Below, piece after piece: positions 1 to 5,607 of a stretch of 8,351 bases of DNA (its first letter is position 1; the number at the start of each line of letters is the position of its first letter). The notes below the pieces were generated by a model. The model did no database searches. It was not told where the DNA came from and saw nothing but the letters and a program-made list of their open reading frames with translations. A program made the translations under genes and the position numbers. This stretch comes from an uncultured Ruminococcus sp. (GTDB taxonomy: Bacteria; Bacillota; Clostridia; Oscillospirales; Acutalibacteraceae): the NCBI GenBank assembly GCA_902797065.1, contig CADBRK010000148.1:1-8351 (forward strand), in the 5' to 3' direction.

Positions 1-1782
1 AGCTTCTCTGATCTTGTAGCCGATCTTCTCGCTTCTGTCGTCAACCTCTACGCGCAGACCCTTCGCTTCAAGCTTTGCCTTTACCTCATATATATAATCA
101 AGGTGTCTGTCTGCGATGGGCAGGAGCTTAACTTGAACGGGTGCGAGCCACATCGGGAACGCACCTGCGTACTTCTCGATAAGCAGTGCAAGAGTTCTCT
201 CATAACAGCCGATGGACGTTCTGTGGATAATGTACGGGTTCTTCTTCGTTCCGTCCCTATCGACATACTCCATGCCGAATTTCTGCGCAAGCATCTGATC
301 TATCTGTATCGTGATGAGCGTATCCTCCTTGCCGAATACGTTCTTTATCTGAATATCGAGTTTCGGACCGTAGAATGCAGCCTCGCCGATACCTATCTTG
401 TACTGTATTCCCAGCTTGTCGAGAATATTCTTCATAATACCCTGGGCTTCGTCCCACTGTTCGGGCGTACCGATATATTTAGCTCTGTCGTCGGGATCCC
501 ACTGAGAGAAACGGTAAGAAACGTCCTCATAGAGTCCGAGCGTCTTGAGCATGAACGTCGTAAGCTCGACGCACTTTTTAAACTCGTCTTCAAGCTGATC
601 GGGGCGGCACATGAGGTGTCCCTCCGAGATCGTGAATTGTCTTACACGGATAAGGCCGTGCATCTCGCCGCTTGCCTCGTTCCTGAACAGCGTAGACGTC
701 TCGTTATATCTGAGCGGAAGATCTCTGTATGAACGCTGTCTGTTGAGATATGCCTGATACTGGAACGGGCACGTCATCGGGCGAAGCGCAAATACTTCTT
801 TATCCTTCTCCTCGTCGCCGAGTACAAACATGCCGTCCTGATAATGATCCCAGTGACCGGAGATCTTATACAGATCGCTCTTTGCCATGAACGGAGTCTT
901 TGTTAAAAGCCAGCCTCTCTTCTGTTCCTCGTCCTCAACAAATCTCTGCAAAAGCTGAATCACTCTTGCACCCTTCGGGAGAAGTATCGGCAAGCCCTGA
1001 CCGATAACATCGGAAGTTGTGAACAGCTCCAACTCTCTGCCAAGCTTGTTGTGATCTCTCTTTCGTGCTTCTTCAAGCTGTGCAAGGTGTTCTTCAAGCT
1101 GAGAAGCCTTCGGGAATGATGTACCGTACACTCTGCAAAGCTGTGCTTTAGAGGAATCTCCTCTCCAGTATGCGCCCGTGCACGCCGTAAGCTTGATCGC
1201 CTTGATCGGCGCAACGCTCATAAGGTGAGGACCTGCGCACAAGTCTGTGAAATCGCCCTGCTTGTAGAACGTGATATGTTCGCCCTTGTCTGCGTGCTCC
1301 TTTGCAAGTTCAACCTTATACGGCTCGTTCATGCTCTCCAGAAGCTCCATAGCCTCTTGCGGCGGCAGTTCAAATCTCTCGACCTCAAGACCGCTCTTGA
1401 CGATAGCCTTCATCTCCTTTGTGATATTCTCCAGATCCTCGGGAGAAAACGCCTTTTCCACATCGAAATCATAATAGAATCCGCCGTCTATTGCAGGACC
1501 TATCGCAAAGTGCGCGTTGGGGTAAAGATGCTTTACAGCCTGCGCAAGCACGTGTGACGATGTATGCCAGAATGCCTTTTTGCCATCTTCGTCATCGAAT
1601 GTAAGGATCTCAAGCTTGCAGTCCTTTGTCAGCGGTGTTCTCAGGTCAAAGACCTCACCGTCTATCTTACATACGCATGCAGCCTTATAAAGACCCATAC
1701 TGATCGATTTTGCCACTTCGGCAGCCGTTATGTTTTCTTCATACTGATTAACAACGCCGCCTTTTAATTCAACATTGATCAT
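1..1782 (-). CDS. thrS: Threonyl-tRNA synthetase, C-terminus cut by window edge
   Basis: This cytoplasmic class II synthetase charges tRNA-Thr with threonine and edits mis-charged Ser-tRNA-Thr. The minus frame is open from the ATG at 1782 to base 1, giving 594 codons. The E. coli enzyme has 642 residues, so roughly the last 45-50 are outside the window. Visible in order: an N-terminal TGS domain (about 1-62); the editing domain with H73-T-S-S-H77 and C182-A-G-P-H186; the catalytic core with motif 2 FRNE (366-369); zinc ligands C338, H389 and H520; motif 3 around R529; and the start of the anticodon-binding domain from about 545. The stretches around MTCPFQ and HRTSIGCYERT match the clostridial ThrRS subtype rather than the E. 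coli one. The start is fixed by GGAGG eight bases upstream and by the T-box leader that ends just before it. No frameshift is seen. Confidence 0.97.
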   Translation of the reverse strand, partial: MINVELKGGVVNQYEENITAAEVAKSISMGLYKAACVCKIDGEVFDLRTPLTKDCKLEILTFDDEDGKKAFWHTSSHVLAQAVKHLYPNAHFAIGPAIDGGFYYDFDVEKAFSPEDLENITKEMKAIVKSGLEVERFELPPQEAMELLESMNEPYKVELAKEHADKGEHITFYKQGDFTDLCAGPHLMSVAPIKAIKLTACTGAYWRGDSSKAQLCRVYGTSFPKASQLEEHLAQLEEARKRDHNKLGRELELFTTSDVIGQGLPILLPKGARVIQLLQRFVEDEEQKRGWLLTKTPFMAKSDLYKISGHWDHYQDGMFVLGDEEKDKEVFALRPMTCPFQYQAYLNRQRSYRDLPLRYNETSTLFRNEASGEMHGLIRVRQFTISEGHLMCRPDQLEDEFKKCVELTTFMLKTLGLYEDVSYRFSQWDPDDRAKYIGTPEQWDEAQGIMKNILDKLGIQYKIGIGEAAFYGPKLDIQIKNVFGKEDTLITIQIDQMLAQKFGMEYVDRDGTKKNPYIIHRTSIGCYERTLALLIEKYAGAFPMWLAPVQVKLLPIADRHLDYIYEVKAKLEAKGLRVEVDDRSEKIGYKIREA

Positions 1783-1805
1783 TTTTCTTTCCTCCGTTTC
1801 AAAAA

Positions 1806-2075
1806 ATAAAAAAACTGCGCCCCTGCAAAAAGGGACGCAGATAGTTTCAGCGTGGTTCCACCCAATTTCGGCAGATATAAAATATACTCTGCCCTCATTG
1901 CGACATATAACGGTGTCAGCCGTTCCGCCTTATTTCGGCGGACTCTCAGGGGTGGTGTGCGTTGATACCTCTGTTATACCCGATCTCAGCCCATGTCGGA
2001 TACTCTCTGAAGGTGTTGCCTATAAACAGCGCTTGTATCAAGCCGTCCCCGTCAGCGATTTGTTTTTATTATCAT
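1806..2075 (-). promoter_or_regulatory. T-box riboswitch leader of thrS (Thr specifier ACC)
   Basis: This leader RNA reads the charging state of tRNA-Thr and opens thrS transcription when uncharged tRNA accumulates. Seen in the minus strand: Stem I with GGGG (2050-2047) pairing CCCC (1952-1949) and TTGATAC (2041-2035) pairing GTATCAA (1968-1962). The internal loop between them carries ACC, a threonine codon, at 1956-1954, followed by the expected purine. A GGCGG hairpin and then a second hairpin at 1893-1870 follow. The conserved T-box GGGTGGAACCACG lies at 1863-1851. Its UGGA bulge (1860-1857) would pair with a UCCA acceptor end. The terminator follows directly and shares its CGTCCC with the antiterminator. 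The class is certain. The exact specifier register (ACC versus the overlapping ACA) is inferred from loop geometry. Confidence 0.95.
1808..1840 (-). terminator. T-box-controlled intrinsic terminator before thrS
   Basis: CTGCGTCCC (1840-1832) pairs with GGGGCGCAG (1823-1815), a 9-bp stem with one G-U pair and an 8-nt loop. Seven Ts follow (1814-1808). The 5' arm overlaps the antiterminator partner of the T-box sequence, so the two structures exclude each other. It stops transcription 25 bases before the thrS ATG when tRNA-Thr is charged. Confidence 0.93.
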
Positions 2076-2081
2076 GTGACA

Positions 2082-2110
2082 ATACTATCACAAAGAATGC
2101 GATTTGTCAA
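2082..2110 (-). promoter_or_regulatory. Sigma-A promoter of thrS
   Basis: A perfect -35 TTGACA (2110-2105) is separated by 17 bp from TAGTAT (2087-2082). This predicts a transcript start near 2075, just upstream of T-box Stem I. There is no strong terminator between this promoter and the acetyltransferase gene ending at 2147, so some read-through into the leader is possible. Confidence 0.8.
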
Positions 2111-2146
2111 CAGGTAAATTAACTGTTTAAAAAATTTTTGTTATCT

Positions 2147-2659
2147 TCAAATCAGACTGTACCTATAATAGCAAATCGTTGTATCTACGCCCTTATAATT
2201 GCCGGGCTTCTCCTGTTCGAGAACAAATCCGCATTTTTCCATGACCCTGCGTGAAGCGGTATTGTCAAAGCGGCAGATACCTCTCATACTGTTTATGCCG
2301 ATTTTTCCCATGATAACAGGCATGAATGCCTTAACTGCCTCCGTTGCGTAACCGTTTTTCGTATATCTTTCGCCGACATGATAGCCGATCTCCCATTGTC
2401 CGTCATCGAGCGGCACCGCCTGAACATAGCCTATGTAAGTGCCGTCCTTCAGCAAAGCGGGGTATACAAACGGACCTTCGCTGCCGCCGTAGCATGACAT
2501 AAGAAATCCTACCGTTTCGGCTGCGTCCTCGACAGTCTCAAAAACCTCGTCAGGCAGGAAGCGGCGCGTATCCTCGTCAAGAGAATTCTCGTGAACAGCC
2601 TGCGCCATTTCGGGCTTAAATTCCGTGATAGTTAATCTTTCTGTTTCCAGGTTGAACAT
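2147..2659 (-). CDS. GNAT N-acetyltransferase, RimJ/RimL type
   Basis: A predicted cytoplasmic acetyl-CoA-dependent acetyltransferase of 170 residues, the usual length for the RimJ/RimL-like branch (Acetyltransf_3). It opens with the typical strand ETERLTITEF (5-14). The acetyl-CoA pyrophosphate loop is at about 99-112 (YTKNGYATEAVKAF). The motif B helix with DNTASRRVMEKCGF is at 132-145. RimJ/RimL relatives act on ribosomal protein N-termini, but most genomic members have unknown small-molecule or protein substrates, so no substrate is proposed. The ATG is supported by AGGAG five bases upstream. Only 18 bp separate it from the stop of the GNAT gene at 2678, so the two are very likely co-transcribed. 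The gene runs toward thrS and ends about 37 bp before the thrS -35 box. Confidence 0.9.
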   Translation of the reverse strand: MFNLETERLTITEFKPEMAQAVHENSLDEDTRRFLPDEVFETVEDAAETVGFLMSCYGGSEGPFVYPALLKDGTYIGYVQAVPLDDGQWEIGYHVGERYTKNGYATEAVKAFMPVIMGKIGINSMRGICRFDNTASRRVMEKCGFVLEQEKPGNYKGVDTTICYYRYSLI

Positions 2660-2677
2660 AATAACTCCTTCTTTCTT

Positions 2678-3127
2678 TTAGTGATGAATATACATTCTTG
2701 TCGGTTCGGGATCGCTGCCCTGCACCATGCAGAGGAACTCCCAGCCGTACCTCTCGTAAAAGCCGATATGATCAGTCACAAGATACAGCGGAGAGATACC
2801 CTTGCTCCTCATATCCTCGACTGTCATATTCAGCAGTGTACCGGCAATTCCTTTTTTTCTGTACTCCTCATCGGTGTACACGGCGCACACATTGGGCGAA
2901 AGGTCTTTTCTCTCGTGGAAATCATTTTCTATAACGCCCATACCGCCTGCGATCTTATCACCATCCAGGCAGAGATACCAACCGTATTCCGTTTTTCCGT
3001 TCAGATAATCGTCCATACATGCAAGATATGCCTCCGTGGGTACTCCCCACTTCTGATGGAACCACTGCGCCGCAGCATTCTTCAACCCGGGACGTTCTCT
3101 GAGTATAATATATTTTAGATTTGACAA
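2678..3127 (-). CDS. GNAT N-acetyltransferase, TTG start
   Basis: A predicted acetyl-CoA-dependent acetyltransferase of 149 residues whose substrate cannot be read from sequence. Visible features are a WYLCLDGDKIAGG strand pair (50-62), the acetyl-CoA loop RKKGIA (90-95) with the following helix, and the C-terminal GFYERYGWEF (122-131) typical of single-domain GNATs. I chose the TTG at 3127 because GGTGATC just upstream extends the Shine-Dalgarno match toward the 16S 3' end. The extended -10 promoter at 3171-3166 lies downstream of the alternative GTG at 3175, which would make that start untranscribed. GTG at 3136 is another in-frame option but has no well-placed ribosome site. It is the first gene of a two-gene unit with the GNAT gene at 2659. 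Similar proteins occur widely in gut Clostridia (recalled, not searched). Confidence 0.88.
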   Translation of the reverse strand: MSNLKYIILRERPGLKNAAAQWFHQKWGVPTEAYLACMDDYLNGKTEYGWYLCLDGDKIAGGMGVIENDFHERKDLSPNVCAVYTDEEYRKKGIAGTLLNMTVEDMRSKGISPLYLVTDHIGFYERYGWEFLCMVQGSDPEPTRMYIHH

Positions 3128-3143
3128 ATCGATCACCTTCCGT
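3125..3143 (-). promoter_or_regulatory. Ribosome binding site deciding a TTG start
   Basis: GGAAGGTGATC reads into a TTG codon at 3127. Its GGTGATC end is complementary to the 16S 3' tail beyond the core CCUCC, giving an unusually long, one-mismatch pairing. The spacing suits TTG better than the overlapping GTG at 3136. Confidence 0.6.
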
Positions 3144-3165
3144 TCTTCTTTTGATCTGCAAATAT

Positions 3166-3194
3166 ATAATACCACACATTCCCAAAAAATGGAA
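3166..3194 (-). promoter_or_regulatory. Extended -10 promoter of the GNAT pair
   Basis: TATTAT (3171-3166) is preceded by TG-G, forming an extended -10 element. A weak -35 TTCCAT (3194-3189) lies 17 bp upstream. The predicted start near 3159 is about 30 bases before the TTG start codon. Confidence 0.6.
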
Positions 3195-3213
3195 CCTCAC
3201 AATCAATTATAAT

Positions 3214-3241
3214 CAAAAATGAGCCTGCATCAAGCAGACTC
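3214..3241 (-). terminator. Intrinsic terminator behind the HTH gene
   Basis: GAGTCTGC (3241-3234) pairs with GCAGGCTC (3228-3221), 8 bp with one G-U pair and a 5-nt loop, followed by A and five Ts. The hairpin includes the stop codon of the gene ending at 3230, so this transcript stops at once and the GNAT pair needs its own promoter. Confidence 0.85.
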
Positions 3242-3511
3242 ACCTGTTTTCATTGTGCGGATTATCCGCTGTATGCTTTTCTCCGAGAGAAAATATTTCT
3301 CTGCAAGATCACCGGTTTTCATACCCTGAGTGTATTCACGGTAGATCGTTATGTTCCTGCGGCGCATCTCGCTTTTTGCGCCCGACTTCTCTCCCCACTC
3401 GGTATGACTGCATTCCTTTCGGGGAATGTAAATATTCTCTCCGTCGATATATTGCTGAATTATTTCAATGATGTTCTGCGGAAGAACATCGGTTGCCTTT
3501 ATATAGCTCAT
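3230..3511 (-). CDS. CD3324 family HTH protein
   Basis: A 93-residue protein that I recognise as the CD3324 family, small Firmicute proteins distantly like the Mor transcription activator. Family hallmarks visible here are the start MSYIKATDVLP, then IIQQYIDGENIYIPRKE (17-33) and a C-terminal helix-turn-helix (about 65-87) containing LAEKYFLSEKSIQRIIR. Binding to DNA is expected from the HTH. No target or phenotype is known to me, so its role is unassigned. AGGAGG lies five bases before the ATG and is a strong start signal. It is a single-gene transcript with a promoter at 3563-3591 and a terminator at its stop. The inverted repeat over the -35 box makes self-regulation a reasonable guess. 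Confidence 0.88.
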   Translation of the reverse strand: MSYIKATDVLPQNIIEIIQQYIDGENIYIPRKECSHTEWGEKSGAKSEMRRRNITIYREYTQGMKTGDLAEKYFLSEKSIQRIIRTMKTGESA

Positions 3512-3562
3512 TATTGCCTCCTAAAAATTTGATTTAAGTCTTTAGGATAAGCTATGGCTATA

Positions 3563-3591
3563 ATAATATTTAAACGATACCAAATAGCCAA
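3563..3591 (-). promoter_or_regulatory. Promoter of the CD3324-type gene
   Basis: TTGGCT (3591-3586) and TATTAT (3568-3563) are 17 bp apart, matching sigma-A consensus at 4/6 and 5/6 positions. The predicted start is near 3556, leaving a 5' leader of about 45 nt. The -35 box sits inside the inverted repeat at 3580-3602. Confidence 0.6.
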
Positions 3592-3602
3592 AGCTTATTT
3601 GG
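3580..3602. repeat. Inverted repeat CCAAATA-9-TATTTGG, candidate operator
   Basis: Perfect 7-bp arms, CCAAATA (3580-3586) and TATTTGG (3596-3602), are separated by 9 bp. A second, nested arrangement GCCAAA/TTTGGC exists in the same stretch. There is no T-run, so it is not a terminator. The centre, at 3591, coincides with the -35 box of the HTH gene, as expected of a repressor site; the binding protein is unknown. Confidence 0.5.
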
Positions 3603-3659
3603 CAATAACATATCTTTTCAAAAAGCAGCCCTCCTTATTTTAGTCACTATATAGTAAGA

Positions 3660-4796
3660 TTATTTGTTAGCATCATCGGACAGCTCCATGATAAGCTGGT
3701 CTATCTTGTCAAGCGTAGACATAGGCTCTTCGTCCTCATCGTCGTCGCTCACTGCGCCGGAAATCTTCCCTGTGCGCTCCTGAGCCTTCTTTGCAGCCTT
3801 TTCAAGTCTGATCTTCTCAAACTCCGCTGTAACATACTTCGTACTGCCCACGCCGAACGCAGCCTCGGGTTCGTCCGTATCATCATCTTCAAGGGCCTTG
3901 GCGGACTTCTTAGCGGACTCCTTCTCCGCCTTCTGTTCGTCCGAGAGAGAACCGTAAAGCTCGTCTGCCTTTTTCTTTGTTATCATAGCGGTCGACATAT
4001 TTGCGATCGAGACAAACGCGTACAGTCCGAGCGCCGCTATAAGGAACTGAGGTATAAGCGCCGTAACCTCAAAATAGCCCAGTTCGTCCATACTGCTTTT
4101 GATCTCGGAAATAGTATAAACAGCCGAAAACAGAATAAACATCAATCCGTATGTGAACGAAGCCTTTACGGGATTCTTGATCTCGATACCGCAAAGCACC
4201 ATAGCATTCTGGAAAAGGAATATTGTAAGGAAGACCCATACAAACACATCAAAGAACGCAAACGACGGTGATTGTTCTCTGTGTGAAACAAAGCTTTTTA
4301 TCATCTGGACTGCTGCCCATATCGTCGGTATCACCATACAAAGACGCATCTTCTTCGCTATATTGAACCCGACAAGCAGACCCATGCCGACTATCGCAAA
4401 AATAAGCGAAGTAACGATACCGAGTATATTTATCGCAAATTCCGACGTAAGAGTATCGCTGGAAGGCGATAATGTCACCATTGAAACTGCGCTCTCTACT
4501 CCGAGCAAAAGCCCCGATATTACCAGGAACAGACCGCCAAGAGTATCGCGCTTGATGTCGCAGTAAGAAGAGGTTTTTCTGTCGATAAGATTGAACAGCA
4601 TCAAAAACGCAAACATCAGAGCCGCCAGTATAACTATAAGTTCCGGCTCTGTAGTTTTATTTATAAGCAGCGAATAACCGCCGTACAGCTGCTGCGTGAT
4701 CTGATCTCCGCCCAAAAAGAACAGGTGGTATATATGCAGCAGTACCGCTCCCACCGTAAACGGAACAAATGCAGCCCAACTTGCTTTAACTTTCAT
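3660..4796 (-). CDS. Eight-helix membrane protein with charged C-terminal tail
   Basis: I do not recognise this protein. It has 378 residues. About eight hydrophobic segments lie near residues 6-28, 53-71, 87-107, 121-146, 151-170, 179-203, 212-231 and 243-267. A hydrophilic tail of about 110 residues follows and is probably cytoplasmic. It alternates lysine-rich stretches (274-300 and 328-342) with acidic runs (EDDDTDEPE, 303-311; DDDEDEE, 351-357) and ends in an amphipathic segment. No transporter or enzyme motif is evident. The ATG at 4796 is preferred over the one at 4880 because the promoter places the transcript start near 4889, leaving 4880 without a ribosome site. GAAAGGA lies 11 bases before 4796. 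The gene is divergent from the SpoIID-like gene at 4954. A start at 4880 would add 28 charged residues. Confidence 0.85.
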   Translation of the reverse strand: MKVKASWAAFVPFTVGAVLLHIYHLFFLGGDQITQQLYGGYSLLINKTTEPELIVILAALMFAFLMLFNLIDRKTSSYCDIKRDTLGGLFLVISGLLLGVESAVSMVTLSPSSDTLTSEFAINILGIVTSLIFAIVGMGLLVGFNIAKKMRLCMVIPTIWAAVQMIKSFVSHREQSPSFAFFDVFVWVFLTIFLFQNAMVLCGIEIKNPVKASFTYGLMFILFSAVYTISEIKSSMDELGYFEVTALIPQFLIAALGLYAFVSIANMSTAMITKKKADELYGSLSDEQKAEKESAKKSAKALEDDDTDEPEAAFGVGSTKYVTAEFEKIRLEKAAKKAQERTGKISGAVSDDDEDEEPMSTLDKIDQLIMELSDDANK

Positions 4797-4895
4797 ATAT
4801 TCGATCGTCCTTTCAAAGTATTGAAGGTATAACTTCTCGCTTTTACGTATATAAATAGCGTATGAAACGCCGGAACACACATATTCACAAATACA

Positions 4896-4924
4896 ATATT
4901 ATAACAATTCGCACAAGATGTCAA
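4896..4924 (-). promoter_or_regulatory. Sigma-A promoter of the membrane protein gene
   Basis: A perfect -35 TTGACA (4924-4919) is followed by TAATAT (4901-4896) at 17 bp, or by the overlapping consensus TATAAT (4903-4898) at 15 bp. The predicted 5' leader to the ATG at 4796 is about 90 nt. The site lies in the intergenic region shared with the plus-strand gene, for which I could find no equally clear promoter. Confidence 0.75.
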
Positions 4925-4953
4925 TAGAATTTTGAAGGAAAGGAAGAATTCAT

Positions 4954-5607
4954 TTGAAAAAATATTTCCCCGTTCTTTTGCTCATTATGACAATAATGGG
5001 TGCGATCCCCACTCTGGCAAACCGCAGTATTTTTCCGTTCGGTACTAAAGTCTCATCGCTGCCCGTTTCGGCGGCAATACAGACCGACAGCATCGGTATG
5101 CCCGACGTTCTGACTTTTACGGATACTTCCGACGGAAAAAGCGTTACGCGCTCGGCGAAATCGGTGCTGTACTCTCTTGTGGGCGCTGTCTGTGAAAAGG
5201 ACTTCACTCCCGACGAGGTCAAGGCGCTCTGCATAGCTTATCACACGCAGCTTTGCATTGAAAACGACCGGGGTACTCTGTCTATCGACACGAAGGACAA
5301 GAATGTTTTTCTGACTGACAGCGAGCTTAAAAACAAGTTTTCAAGCAGCTACACCGCCCTGTGTTCATACTGCGACAATGTATATTCAACGCTCTTGTTA
5401 TCCGACGGCAAACCCGTACAGACCTATACGCTGCCGTTCTGTTCGGAACAAGAACGCTCGTCAACGCCGATAGCCGACCCATACGATACTATGTTTTCAC
5501 CCGACAGCAGCGGTGAAACAAACGGCATAACGCCCGTGCTTGCAAGAATGATGGCGCAGCAGGGACTAAGCTATACCGAGATACTCAATTACTGCTATAA
5601 TCTTTAG
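4954..5607 (+). CDS. Exported SpoIID-like protein, shortened and divergent
   Basis: A 217-residue protein with an N-terminal signal peptide or anchor (basic MKK, hydrophobic 5-22), so it probably acts outside the membrane. Residues about 71-101 (VLYSLVGAVCEK, then FTPDEVKALCIAYHTQ) resemble the SpoIID start, where LKGVVAAEMP precedes EALKAQAVAARTYAL. Residues 117-163 resemble its middle (LSDGKPVQTYTL against vltYnGkpI). The end, ARMMAQQGLSYTEILNYCY (197-215), matches the SpoIID C-terminus (GMAKQGxSYEEIL). SpoIID is a peptidoglycan lytic transglycosylase of about 340 residues. Here the segment before the C-terminal motif is largely missing, and the catalytic glutamate is at best E81 in a shortened loop. 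It has seven cysteines, many for an exported protein. It starts with TTG behind AAAGGAAG. It may be a non-catalytic wall-binding relative; the homology is my motif reading. Confidence 0.75.
   Translation: MKKYFPVLLLIMTIMGAIPTLANRSIFPFGTKVSSLPVSAAIQTDSIGMPDVLTFTDTSDGKSVTRSAKSVLYSLVGAVCEKDFTPDEVKALCIAYHTQLCIENDRGTLSIDTKDKNVFLTDSELKNKFSSSYTALCSYCDNVYSTLLLSDGKPVQTYTLPFCSEQERSSTPIADPYDTMFSPDSSGETNGITPVLARMMAQQGLSYTEILNYCYNL

Noticed and set aside
103..732. Plus-strand open frame of 209 codons
   Set aside because: It lies wholly antisense to thrS, whose protein is unmistakable, and has no ribosome site or recognisable domain.
1775..2122. Plus-strand open frame of 115 codons between thrS and the GNAT gene
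   Set aside because: It covers the T-box leader and thrS promoter on the other strand; its open frame is explained by the structured leader.
2105..2129. Hairpin AACAG/CTGTT behind the GNAT pair as a terminator
   Set aside because: Only 5 bp, a 9-nt loop and no T-run in the minus direction; it also overlaps the thrS -35 box.
2681..3118. Plus-strand frame of 145 codons
   Set aside because: Antisense shadow of the GNAT gene at 2678-3127, which has motifs and a promoter.
4857..4905. Sporulation sigma-E promoter for the SpoIID-like gene
   Set aside because: ATACAAT resembles a sigma-E -10, but no matching -35 element is found at the required spacing.
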